NCBI GenBank assembly: GCA_030537735.1
Contig: JAUNVG010000002.1
Location: 62,001 to 126,000 of the forward strand
Length of the DNA stretch: 64,000 nt
Reading direction: 5' to 3'
DNA from: Actinomycetaceae bacterium
Lineage (GTDB): Bacteria; Actinomycetota; Actinomycetes; Actinomycetales; Actinomycetaceae
Shown here: positions 1 through 8,212 of the stretch, one piece after another
Layout: every line of letters begins with the position of its first letter
How positions within the stretch are numbered: position 1 is the stretch's first letter
Made by a program: the position numbers and the translations under genes
The notes under the pieces: model-generated
What the model was told of the DNA's origin: nothing
Seen by the model: only the letters and a program-made list of their open reading frames with translations
The model's database searches: none

Positions 1-1890
1 ATGGAAGAAGGCTACCCCTTCGTAATCCGCCACGAAGAAGAACAACGCCACATCCACTACGCCGACCTCACCGTGCGCGCCGTCCCCTACGACATCGCCA
101 TCACCGGATACGGCACCAACAACGTCGGCACCCTACGCCTATGGAAAGCCGAACCCCAAGAAGAATTCGACTACGACGCCTTCAACTCCCAACGCTTCAC
201 CGACGCCATCGTCGACCGTGAACGCACCATGGACATCTCCCGCGTCCTCTACCCCAACGACACCACCTACGAAGGCAAAGTACTACGCGTCCGCCAACAA
301 TACTTCTTCGTATCCGCATCCCTACAAGAAATCGTCGAAAACCACGTCAAACAACACGGCAGCCTAGAAAACTTCGCCGAATACAACTGCGTGCAACTAA
401 ACGACACCCACCCCGTACTAGCCATCCCCGAACTCATGCGCCTGCTCCTCGACGAGCACAACCTCGGTTGGGAAGAAGCCTGGGAAATCGTGTCCCACAC
501 CTTCGCGTACACCAACCACACCGTCCTCGCTGAAGCCCTCGAAACCTGGGAAATCTCAATCTTCGACCGGCTATTCCCCCGCGTCATGGAAATCGTATGG
601 GAAATCGACCGCCGATTCCGCGCCGAAATGGCAGAAAAAGGCCTCGACCAAGGACGCATCGACTACATGGCGCCAGTGTCCAACGGGCTCGTACACATGG
701 CATGGATCGCCTGCTACGCCGCCTACTCCATTAACGGCGTAGCCGCCCTCCACACCGAAATCATCAAACGTGAAACCCTCGGTGAATGGCACGAAATCTG
801 GCCCGAAAAATTCAACAACAAAACCAACGGCGTCACCCCCCGACGCTGGCTAAACCAATGCAACCCCCGCCTATCAGCGCTCCTAACCGAAGTAACCGGG
901 TCAGACAACTGGGTTAAAGACCTCGACGTGCTCGCCCAATACGAAAACGCAGGCACCCCCGAAGTCTTCGACAAACTCAACGAAATCAAACACGCCAACA
1001 AAGTCGAATTCGCCAAATGGATCAAGAACCGGCAAGGAATCGACATTGACCCCGACGCCATCTTCGACGTCCAAATCAAACGCCTACACGAATACAAACG
1101 CCAGCTACTCAACATCATGTACGTGCTGGACCTGTACTTCAGGGTCAAAGAAAACCCCAAACTGGACGTGCCACCACGCGTCTTCATCTTCGGCGCCAAA
1201 GCCGCCCCCGGCTACGTGCGAGCCAAAGCCATCATCAAACTAATCAACGAAGTTGCCCGCATCGTCAACAACGACGAAAGCATCCGCGGACTACTCAAAG
1301 TCGTCTTCGTTGAAAACTACAACGTATCTCCCGCGGAGAAAATCATTCCCGCAGCCGACGTTTCCGAACAAATCTCCACCGCCGGAAAAGAAGCCTCAGG
1401 CACCTCCAACATGAAATTCATGATGAACGGAGCCCTCACACTAGGAACCCTAGACGGCGCCAACGTGGAAATCCTCGAAGCCGTGGGCGACGAAAACGCC
1501 TACATCTTCGGAGCCAAAGAAGAAGAACTCCCGCAACTACGGCAAGGCTACGACCCTCGCCACCAGTACGAGACCGTACCTGGCCTCAAACGCGTACTCG
1601 ACGCCTTCATTGACGGCACCCTAGATGATAACGGTTCAGGCATGTTCCACGACCTACGTTGGTCGCTGCTGAACTCCAACGGCTACGAAGACGCCGACGT
1701 CTACTACCTGCTGGGAGACTTCGCGGCCTACCGCGAAGCCCGCGACCGCATGGCTGAAGACTACGCCAACCGGGAAGAGTGGGCTCGTAAATGCTGGATC
1801 AACATCGTCCGCTCTGGCCGCTTCTCTTCTGACCGCACGATCCGCGACTATGCGCTTGAAGTGTGGATGATCGAACCGCAGAGCATCTAA
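1..1890 (+). CDS. glgP: Glycogen/maltodextrin phosphorylase, 5'-truncated by the window edge
   Basis: Releases glucose-1-phosphate from alpha-1,4-glucans in the cytoplasm, using pyridoxal phosphate. The 629 visible residues are the C-terminal three quarters of a protein that normally has about 800 or more, so the ATG at base 1 is most likely an internal Met and the true start lies upstream. The phosphorylase signature EASGTSNMKFMMNGALT is present. Its Lys, residue 472 of the visible frame, is the expected PLP Schiff-base lysine, and GTLDGANVEI follows. NDTHPVLAIPELMR and KRLHEYKRQLLN are also typical family blocks. Third codon positions are strongly C/A-biased, the opposite of topA on the same strand 8 kb away. 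Identification is secure; MalP and GlgP cannot be separated here. Confidence 0.96.
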   Translation: MEEGYPFVIRHEEEQRHIHYADLTVRAVPYDIAITGYGTNNVGTLRLWKAEPQEEFDYDAFNSQRFTDAIVDRERTMDISRVLYPNDTTYEGKVLRVRQQYFFVSASLQEIVENHVKQHGSLENFAEYNCVQLNDTHPVLAIPELMRLLLDEHNLGWEEAWEIVSHTFAYTNHTVLAEALETWEISIFDRLFPRVMEIVWEIDRRFRAEMAEKGLDQGRIDYMAPVSNGLVHMAWIACYAAYSINGVAALHTEIIKRETLGEWHEIWPEKFNNKTNGVTPRRWLNQCNPRLSALLTEVTGSDNWVKDLDVLAQYENAGTPEVFDKLNEIKHANKVEFAKWIKNRQGIDIDPDAIFDVQIKRLHEYKRQLLNIMYVLDLYFRVKENPKLDVPPRVFIFGAKAAPGYVRAKAIIKLINEVARIVNNDESIRGLLKVVFVENYNVSPAEKIIPAADVSEQISTAGKEASGTSNMKFMMNGALTLGTLDGANVEILEAVGDENAYIFGAKEEELPQLRQGYDPRHQYETVPGLKRVLDAFIDGTLDDNGSGMFHDLRWSLLNSNGYEDADVYYLLGDFAAYREARDRMAEDYANREEWARKCWINIVRSGRFSSDRTIRDYALEVWMIEPQSI

Positions 1891-2097
1891 AACGCAGCAC
1901 TCGGGGCGGAAGCCGGTTTCTACTGGCTCCCGCCGCTTTGTGTTTGTGGTCGCGGGAAGTACCAGCCCACATGGTGGCTGGCGCCCGCAGTGTTGCCTCG
2001 TTTGCGCAGCGGGCGCGCGGTCGCGCGGTCCCGCGGGAAAGCGGGCCTGCGGGAGTGGGAAAACTAAACCGCACAGTCACCTGCGCATGGGTTAGCG
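1891..2097. other. Intergenic region between convergent glgP and the HNH gene
   Basis: These 207 bp hold no convincing gene. They contain several GC-rich inverted segments and one exact copy (1925-1933) plus one partial copy (2049-2055) of the 9-mer GGCTCCCGC or its complement. The same 9-mer recurs on the other side of the HNH gene. No hairpin with a clear T-run was found. The + strand changes here from C/A-rich to G/T-rich. Confidence 0.6.
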
Positions 2098-3666
2098 TCA
2101 ACTATCTTCATCATCTTGGGATTCGCTGCTAGGTGGTAGTTTCGGCCAGCGCCTACGATGCTCCCAAGGCTCGTTCGCGCCGCGTGCGCCTTGGGTTGGG
2201 TGGTGGGTTGGTTTCTTGGTTTTCGAAGCTGAAGGTCTTGGGTTTTGGAGGGGCTCGGTGGTGGCGCCTGTATTCCCACTGTCGCGAGCCCGGCTTTCGC
2301 CAGTGGGTGGTTTTTGCGTGGGGCGTAGCGTTATTGTCTTGGAAACACCCGGTGTTTTGACCGCTACGCAGGGGCTTGTTTCCTGGTTTTGGGTAGCGGC
2401 AGCCCCGAATGGCAGCGGAGCATGGTAAGCAACACGCGTTGAGTGCGTGAAACGGTCGTTTTGTATTGGTTTGCGCTCCGGGTCAAGGTCGATAGGTGGC
2501 ACGATCAGGGGGTAGCCGTCAGCGCTGAAAATAATGTTGTACTTGCGTGGGTCGGTGCCATCGTGGCTGAGCGCATGATGGTGGACTGGGCAGAGCGCAG
2601 CCAGGTTATTTAGGTTCGTGGCTCCACCGTCTCGCCATGGTGTTACGTGGTGTATTTCGCAGGTTGCGGCGTGCTCGTCGCAAGGTTGGAATACGCATCC
2701 TCCGTCGCGTGCAAGGACGATTTCGCGTAGCTGCGGGGAGGCGAGGCGCTGTTCGCGATACTGGTCGTACTGGCCTTTGTACGTGTTGAGTACGGCTTGG
2801 CGCATGGTGGCGGGCGCGGCGTCTGTGGGCAGGTTGTGTAGGGGCAGTAGGCGACGCACGTGGGGGAGGTTGGCGCAGTAGTTTCGACTGATGCGCGTGA
2901 GGGCGTCTGCGTTGCGTGCGGGCCGGCGCGTGGTGGGGGTGTGGTTGTTTATTTCTTCGGCTCGGATTCGGCGTGCTTGATGCGCAACGGCTTCGATTAT
3001 GGGGTCGGCGAGTTCGTGGGGGAGCGATCCTTTGATGGTGACGCTGTATTTGTCGCGGATGAATATTAGGTAGCGTTTTTCGTAGGCTTCCTGTTTGGCG
3101 AGTTGGTGGGCGAGTTCGGTGTCTGCGGGCGCGATTCGGTCTTTTTCTTTCCGGATGGCGCGGTGCAGACCTGCGCCGGTGCCTTCGGCAGCTTTCGTTA
3201 GGCGTTGTGTGGCTTGGTTGAGTTCTTCGTCGTTGAGGTGGGGTGCGATGTCGTTGAGGGCGTGGCTGGCTTTGTTTAGCGACCGGTAGCTGATGTTTCC
3301 GGTGGCGTACGCGTGGTGGAGTTTCGGGTATTGGGTGTGGCGGTGGGCGGCGAGGACGTGGGCGTTGCATTCGCGAGCAGTGAGCCCTAGGTGTTGTGCG
3401 AGTAGTTCTGAGGTGCTGATTCCGAGGGGGCGGGTGGCTCGTTTCTTGTCGACGAGGGCGGTGGTTTTTTCGGTGATGGCGTGTGCGTAGCGTTCGATGG
3501 TGAGGGTTTGGCGTAGGAGTGTTGGTAGGTCGGTTTTGGGCGTGATGGCGGGCCCGTGGAGCTCTAGGCGTTGTAGTTGTCCAATGATTTGTTGGATTTC
3601 TGTTTCGCTTAGTGGTCCGCGGCTTTGGGTTTCTTCGTCGGTGAGGAGCCCGGGCACGTTGATCAT
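2098..3666 (-). CDS. DUF222 / HNH endonuclease protein, 13E12 repeat family
   Basis: The 522-residue protein has the DUF222 region at roughly residues 20-300 and an HNH nuclease domain at about 305-370. The nuclease domain shows DGGCVFQPCD, CEIHHVTPWRDGG and NNLAALCPVHHHALSH. His339/His340, Asn354 and His363 fit the betabeta-alpha metal finger, and Cys324, Cys329, Cys336 and Cys359 could hold structural zinc. Such genes are multicopy and abundant in Actinobacteria (the REP13E12 family of mycobacteria), and their biological role is not established. The tail after residue 400 is low-complexity. The ATG at 3666 gives a full-length frame, though the initiation site is not marked by a strong ribosome site. 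Four exact 9-mer repeats flank the gene. Confidence 0.85.
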   Translation of the reverse strand: MINVPGLLTDEETQSRGPLSETEIQQIIGQLQRLELHGPAITPKTDLPTLLRQTLTIERYAHAITEKTTALVDKKRATRPLGISTSELLAQHLGLTARECNAHVLAAHRHTQYPKLHHAYATGNISYRSLNKASHALNDIAPHLNDEELNQATQRLTKAAEGTGAGLHRAIRKEKDRIAPADTELAHQLAKQEAYEKRYLIFIRDKYSVTIKGSLPHELADPIIEAVAHQARRIRAEEINNHTPTTRRPARNADALTRISRNYCANLPHVRRLLPLHNLPTDAAPATMRQAVLNTYKGQYDQYREQRLASPQLREIVLARDGGCVFQPCDEHAATCEIHHVTPWRDGGATNLNNLAALCPVHHHALSHDGTDPRKYNIIFSADGYPLIVPPIDLDPERKPIQNDRFTHSTRVAYHAPLPFGAAATQNQETSPCVAVKTPGVSKTITLRPTQKPPTGESRARDSGNTGATTEPLQNPRPSASKTKKPTHHPTQGARGANEPWEHRRRWPKLPPSSESQDDEDS

Positions 3667-3743
3667 GAGGCTTACTGTGCCATAGTTTGTTGCTGGCTGG
3701 GGCGGTGGGCTGTGGGGCTGTGGATAACTGTGTTTCCTGCGCC

Positions 3744-3823
3744 GCGGGAGCCGACGTTGGTTCGCGGGAGCCCGCCTCGGTCCGCGCCGATTTCTGGTTC
3801 GCGCGTGTTGTGGGGGCTCCCGC
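3744..3823. repeat. Cluster of the 9-mer GGCTCCCGC beside the HNH gene
   Basis: GCGGGAGCC occurs at 3744-3752 and 3764-3772, and its complement GGCTCCCGC at 3815-3823. A fourth exact copy lies on the far side of the HNH gene at 1925-1933, and a partial copy at 2049-2055. The arrangement is visible directly; its role is unknown. Confidence 0.6.
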
Positions 3824-3855
3824 GAGGTTTCGGTGGGTTTTGTGCCTGGCTGCCT

Positions 3856-6312
3856 TTAGGTGTGGGCGAGGGCTTCCACGGGGGAGGCGTTAGCGGCCCG
3901 CCGCCCGGGCAGGATCGACGCTAGTATTGCGGCGATAGCTGTCACGGCGGTGACTCCAAGTAGTGGTAGCCATGGCACTATTAGCCGAATTGGTATGTCT
4001 GTGATGGCTAGGGAGATTGCTCCGAGCCAGCCGAAGCCGATTCCTAGTGCGAACCCTACGACCAGGGCAATCATGCTGATGAGTAGTGCTTCTACCACTA
4101 GCATTTGCCGCATACTGGCGCGGGTCATGCCGACGGCGCGTAGGAGTGCGTTTTCACGTTGTCGTTCGATTACCGATAGTGACAGTGTGTTGCTCACTCC
4201 CACGAGCGCCACGATGACGGATACGGCGAGCATGGCTACGGCTCCGATGAGGATGCCTTTGATCACTGCCAGCATGTTGAGTCGTTCCCAGCCTCCACCT
4301 TCGATGGTGGAGTCGGGGATTTTTTCTCCTACTTCGTTGAGTACTTTGGTGAGGTCGGAGGTGGTGGTGTCGTCGGTGTATGCGGCGAGGACGGCGCGGG
4401 TTTGACTGTTTGCGCCCGCGGTTTTGAGTTGTTGGTAGGTTTCGGCTGCGACGGTGTATCCGGGGGTGCGTGCTGGTATGGGTTTGAGTTCCCATTGTTG
4501 TTGTCCTACGCGCACGCTTATTCTCATGTTGTCTTCCCACAGGTAGCCGTTGACGGCGATCTGTCCGGGTTTGGGTTTGTCTACGTTGGCGTCGGTTAGG
4601 TTTTGGTAGTTGGTGTCTTGGTAGATGGTGGCGTCGGGGACGGTTTTGTTGTTGGGTCCGCTGATTTCGATTTCGGCGTTGAGTCCTTCGAGTGCCACGA
4701 GTGTTTTAATGTTTTTGTTGCTACTGATGGTTGCTTGTTCTTCTTCGCTTATTCCGCTGGGTTTTTCGACGATCAGGTCGAAGGGGCGTCTTTCGTTTAG
4801 TTCGCTCACCAGGGTGTGTTCCATGGTGGTTGCTCCGGTGAGCATCATGGTGACGAGGGTGATTCCGAGTACGAGGGCGGTGACGGTGGCTCCGGTTCGT
4901 CCGCGGTTTCGGTAGGTGTTTTCGGCTGCGAGTTCGCTGGTTATGGAGCGTTTTCCTATTAGCCTGCCGAGGCTTCCGGTGAGGTTGGCGGAGATGAAGC
5001 TTAGGAGGATTAGTGCGCCGAGGAATCCTAGTGCTCCGCCTGCGAAGGCGAGTAGGAATCCGCTGTCATATTTTTCTTCACTGATTTGGTATCGGCTGAG
5101 TGCGATGAGGATGGTGCTGGTGCCGATGAGGATGGTGGCGAGGCCGGCGCGCACCCAGTAGCGTTTGTGCTCGCTGGTGGTTTCGTTGTTGGCAAGCGCT
5201 TCCATGGGGCTGAGTTTGCTGGCACGCCTTGCGGGGGCGTATCCGGCGGCAATGGCGATGAGTATGCCGGCTGTGAATGCGATGGCCAGGTGGGTGGGGT
5301 GTATGGCGTGTATGGCTTCGTTGTTGTTGACGACGATGCCTGCGCTGAGGTTGACTGCGATGGCTCCCGCGATTCCGAGTAGGGTTCCGATGGCGGCGGC
5401 GATGAGGCCGACGCTGAGGGTTTCACGCGCGACGAGTTTGCGCACTTGTGTGCGGTCAGCTCCGATGGCCCGTAGTAGTGCTAGTTCGCGTTTGCGTTGG
5501 GTGAGCATGACTTGGAATGTGGTTGAGATGACGATGGCGGCGGTGATGGCTGCCAGCGCGGGGAATACCATGAGCACGGTGGTGATGGAGGCTTGGCCTT
5601 CGGTCATTTGTGCTAGGCGCTGGTTGAGGTCGTCGGTTTGGGTGGCTACTTTGAGGTTTTGGTTTCCGATTAGGTTTTCAACGTGCGCGGTGTCTGCATT
5701 GGTTTTTAGGTTTATTAGGTTGATGGGGAGCAGCAGTTGTTCCATGTCTTGCGGTAGCAGGTAGATGGTGTTGAAGCTGGCGGCCCCGCTTTTCGTGATC
5801 CCGGTGATGGTGATTTTTTGTTCTTGTCCGACGGGTTCTTCCTGGTATGTGGTTACGTCTGCTGTGAGGGTGCTGCCGAGTTTTAGCCCGTAGGCTTTGG
5901 CGGCGGTGTCTACGATTACTCCTTCCCCTGGTTTGGTGGGGTATTTTCCTTCTTTGAGCCCGGGTGGTGTGAATGTTCCGGTGGGGAGGGTTTTTAGTTC
6001 TCCGTATCCGTTTTGCCCGCTTGCGGTGAAGTTGATGTGGGTGGAGCGGTGGGCTTGTAGTTCGCTGATTTGTGGGTCGTTTTGTAGTTTGTTGTAGGCG
6101 GCTTCGATTTCTTCGTTGCTGCCTTCGTAGTTTCTGACGACGATGTCGGCTCCGCGGGTTTCTTCGGCGAGGTTGCGTTCGATGGAGGTTCGTAGTCCGC
6201 TGATGATTCCGAAGCATACGACGATGAATGCGGTGGCGAGGGCGATGGCGATGGTGGCGGCGGTGTATCGCTGCCAGTGGGTGCGTAGGTTGGCGGTTAG
6301 TAGTTGTCGCAT
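3856..6312 (-). CDS. FtsX/MacB-type ABC transporter permease
   Basis: An 818-residue membrane protein with the duplicated FtsX layout of actinobacterial MacB-like exporters. It has one N-terminal membrane helix (about residues 18-40), a large extracytoplasmic domain, and an FtsX domain at about 245-375. A central membrane pair sits at about 385-450, followed by a second extracytoplasmic domain and a C-terminal FtsX domain at about 690-815. QRKRELALLRAIGADRTQVRKL and ERQRENALLRAVGMTR are the two coupling segments that normally contact the ATPase. The ATP-binding gene starts just upstream and ends 2 bp before this start, so the two form one operon. The substrate (lipid, peptide or drug) cannot be read from sequence. 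Confidence 0.88.
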   Translation of the reverse strand: MRQLLTANLRTHWQRYTAATIAIALATAFIVVCFGIISGLRTSIERNLAEETRGADIVVRNYEGSNEEIEAAYNKLQNDPQISELQAHRSTHINFTASGQNGYGELKTLPTGTFTPPGLKEGKYPTKPGEGVIVDTAAKAYGLKLGSTLTADVTTYQEEPVGQEQKITITGITKSGAASFNTIYLLPQDMEQLLLPINLINLKTNADTAHVENLIGNQNLKVATQTDDLNQRLAQMTEGQASITTVLMVFPALAAITAAIVISTTFQVMLTQRKRELALLRAIGADRTQVRKLVARETLSVGLIAAAIGTLLGIAGAIAVNLSAGIVVNNNEAIHAIHPTHLAIAFTAGILIAIAAGYAPARRASKLSPMEALANNETTSEHKRYWVRAGLATILIGTSTILIALSRYQISEEKYDSGFLLAFAGGALGFLGALILLSFISANLTGSLGRLIGKRSITSELAAENTYRNRGRTGATVTALVLGITLVTMMLTGATTMEHTLVSELNERRPFDLIVEKPSGISEEEQATISSNKNIKTLVALEGLNAEIEISGPNNKTVPDATIYQDTNYQNLTDANVDKPKPGQIAVNGYLWEDNMRISVRVGQQQWELKPIPARTPGYTVAAETYQQLKTAGANSQTRAVLAAYTDDTTTSDLTKVLNEVGEKIPDSTIEGGGWERLNMLAVIKGILIGAVAMLAVSVIVALVGVSNTLSLSVIERQRENALLRAVGMTRASMRQMLVVEALLISMIALVVGFALGIGFGWLGAISLAITDIPIRLIVPWLPLLGVTAVTAIAAILASILPGRRAANASPVEALAHT

Positions 6313-6314
6313 GG

Positions 6315-7037
6315 TTAGGCTACCTGTCCGATTTCTTGTGCGGTGGGGTGTTTGAGATCGTGGGTGATTTTGCCGTCTTTTACGATGAGGACGCGGTCGG
6401 CGGTTTCGGCGGCGCGGGGGTCGTGTGTGACCATGATGACGGTTTGTCCGAGTTTGTCGACGGCTTGGCGTAGTAGGTTTAGTACTTCTTTGCTGGCGGC
6501 GGTGTCGAGGTTCCCGGTGGGTTCGTCGGCGACTAGGAGTGCGGGGCGGGTGACGAGGGCGCGTGCGACGGCGAGGCGTTGTTGTTGTCCGCCGGAGAGT
6601 TGGCTGGGTTTGTGGTTTAGTCGTTCGCGTAGGTTGAGTGCGTCGATGACTTGGTTGAGCCAGTTTTGGTCGGCGCGGCGTCCGGCGAGGCGTAGGGGTA
6701 GTTCGATGTTGGCGCGCGCGTCGAGGGTGGGGATTAGGTTGAAGGCTTGGAAGATGAATCCGATGTGGTCGCGGCGGAAGTGGGTGAGTGGTTTGTCTTC
6801 GAGCCCGGTGATGGTGGTGCCTTTGATGGTTACGTGTCCGCTGGTGGCGTTGTCGAGGCCGGCGAGGACGTGTAGGAGGGTTGATTTGCCGGATCCGGAT
6901 GGCCCCATGATGGCGGTGAATTCGCCTTCGTTGAAGTGGATGCTGACGTTGTCGAGCGCGGTTACTTGGGTGTCTTTTTGCCCGTAGATTTTACTTACGT
7001 TGATTAGTGTGGCTATGGTGCTCGGTGTGGTTTCCAC
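6315..7037 (-). CDS. ABC transporter ATP-binding protein (LolD/MacB type)
   Basis: The cytoplasmic ATPase of the FtsX-type exporter. The 240 residues carry Walker A GPSGSGKST (45-53), signature LSGGQQQR (147-154) and Walker B LLVADEPT with Asp171 and Glu172, followed by GNLD and a switch His in MVTHDPRAA. The start is GTG at 7037, because AAAAGGAG (7043-7050, minus strand) sits seven to eight bases before it. It is the first gene of a two-gene operon with the permease and is divergent from the PspC gene, with 189 bp between them. Confidence 0.92.
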   Translation of the reverse strand: METTPSTIATLINVSKIYGQKDTQVTALDNVSIHFNEGEFTAIMGPSGSGKSTLLHVLAGLDNATSGHVTIKGTTITGLEDKPLTHFRRDHIGFIFQAFNLIPTLDARANIELPLRLAGRRADQNWLNQVIDALNLRERLNHKPSQLSGGQQQRLAVARALVTRPALLVADEPTGNLDTAASKEVLNLLRQAVDKLGQTVIMVTHDPRAAETADRVLIVKDGKITHDLKHPTAQEIGQVA

Positions 7038-7226
7038 GGCTGCTCCTTTTTGTTTTGGTCTTTTATTTGGAGCTTATCGGCGTGGTTTTTGGGTTTCTAT
7101 TGGGTGTTGCCCTGATTTTGACTTAGGGGGTTTACGGGTTTTTCAGGGTTTTTCCTGATGGTGTGTGGTGGGTTGTTTTTGTGATGATGGGGGTGTTGTA
7201 GTTGTTTCGACTTTAGGAGTTTGACT

Positions 7227-7421
7227 GTGTCTGTTCGTTTGCATCGCAGTGCTTCGGATCGGTTTTTAGGCGGCGTTTGTGGTGGGATCGCTGCTACTTA
7301 TGGTTGGGATTCGGGTTTGGTTCGTTTAGTGGTGGTGTTGTTGGCGCTTTTACCTGGCCCGATGTGGCTTGCGTATTTGGTGTTGTGGGTGGTTTTGCCT
7401 CGCTCACTTTCACGGCAGTGA
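7227..7421 (+). CDS. PspC-domain small membrane protein
   Basis: A 64-residue PspC-like protein. The N-terminal block RSASDRFLGGVCGGIAATYG is the family hallmark, and one strongly hydrophobic helix (about residues 30-58) follows. PspC proteins are linked to envelope stress and regulator anchoring. A single-domain version this short is common in Actinobacteria and of unknown role. GTG at 7227 is preferred over TTG at 7221 because AGGAG (7215-7219) lies seven bases before the GTG and only one before the TTG. A strong terminator follows directly. Confidence 0.85.
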   Translation: MSVRLHRSASDRFLGGVCGGIAATYGWDSGLVRLVVVLLALLPGPMWLAYLVLWVVLPRSLSRQ

Positions 7422-7424
7422 GCG

Positions 7425-7460
7425 GCGGCCCCACCTCCGTGCTGGAGGTGGGGCCGCGTT
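7425..7460 (+). terminator. Rho-independent terminator after the PspC gene
   Basis: Perfect 14-bp stem 7425-7438 / 7444-7457 with a 5-nt loop, followed by a short T-rich run. It lies between the convergent PspC and sodA genes and may serve both. Confidence 0.85.
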
Positions 7461-7473
7461 TTGTGGTTTGTCG

Positions 7474-8100
7474 TTATTTGGCGACGATTAGTCCGCCGAG
7501 TTTGGTGCGGGCGTTTTCGAAGCGTTGGGCGACGTCGTCCCAGTTCACTACGTTCCACCAGGCTTTGACGTAGTCACCTTTGACGTTTTGGTAGTCGAGG
7601 TAGAAGGCGTGTTCCCACATGTCGAGCATGAGTAGGGGTACTACGCCGACGGGGATGTTGCCTTGTTGGTCGAATAGTTGGAATAGGGTGAGTCTCTGCC
7701 CGATGGTGTCGTAGGCGAGGATGGCCCATCCGGAGCCTTGGATCCCGGTGGCTACGGCGGTGAATTGGGCTTGGAATTTTTCGAAGCTGGTGAAGTATTC
7801 GTCGATGGCGGCGGCGAGTTCACCTTCGGGTCGTCCTTGGCCGTCGGGGGTCATGTTGTTCCAGAAGACGCTGTGGTTGGAGTGTCCGCCAAGGTTGAAC
7901 GCGAGGTTCTTCATGTGCAGGTTGATGGCGGCGTTGTCTTCTTTTTCGCTGGCTTCTTGTAGTTTTTCGAGGGCGGTGTTGGCGCCTGCGACGTAGGTGG
8001 CGTGGTGTTTGTCATGGTGTAGTTCCATGATTTTCGCGGAGATGTGGGGTTCTAGCGCAGCGTAGTCGTAGGGTAGGTCTGGCAGGGTGTATACAGCCAT
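7474..8100 (-). CDS. sodA: Superoxide dismutase, Fe/Mn family
   Basis: Converts superoxide to oxygen and hydrogen peroxide. The 208 residues match the usual family length. Metal ligands are visible as His28 (MELHHDKHH), His76 ([10 protein letters not shown]), Asp160 and His164 ([11 protein letters not shown]). Gly-Gly before the second histidine and the spacing of the last two ligands are standard. There is no signal peptide, so it is cytoplasmic. Whether iron or manganese is used cannot be decided from these motifs. AGGAGCAAAA precedes the ATG. It is divergent from the methyltransferase gene and convergent with the PspC gene. Confidence 0.97.
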   Translation of the reverse strand: MAVYTLPDLPYDYAALEPHISAKIMELHHDKHHATYVAGANTALEKLQEASEKEDNAAINLHMKNLAFNLGGHSNHSVFWNNMTPDGQGRPEGELAAAIDEYFTSFEKFQAQFTAVATGIQGSGWAILAYDTIGQRLTLFQLFDQQGNIPVGVVPLLMLDMWEHAFYLDYQNVKGDYVKAWWNVVNWDDVAQRFENARTKLGGLIVAK

Positions 8101-8177
8101 TTTTGCTCCTATTTTGGTTTGTCGTCGGCGGCCGTTGTGTTTGGCCTTTCATTAGCCAACATACCGCGTTTGTTTGG

Positions 8178-8206
8178 TTGGCGCGCGTTGGCTGGCGGGG
8201 TACTTT
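8178..8206 (+). promoter_or_regulatory. Leaderless promoter of the methyltransferase gene
   Basis: TTGGCG (8178-8183), a 17-bp spacer and TACTTT (8201-8206). The start ATG is at 8213, 6 nt after the -10 hexamer, where transcription would be expected to begin. There is no ribosome-binding site. Confidence 0.65.
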
Positions 8207-8212
8207 AGTGCC

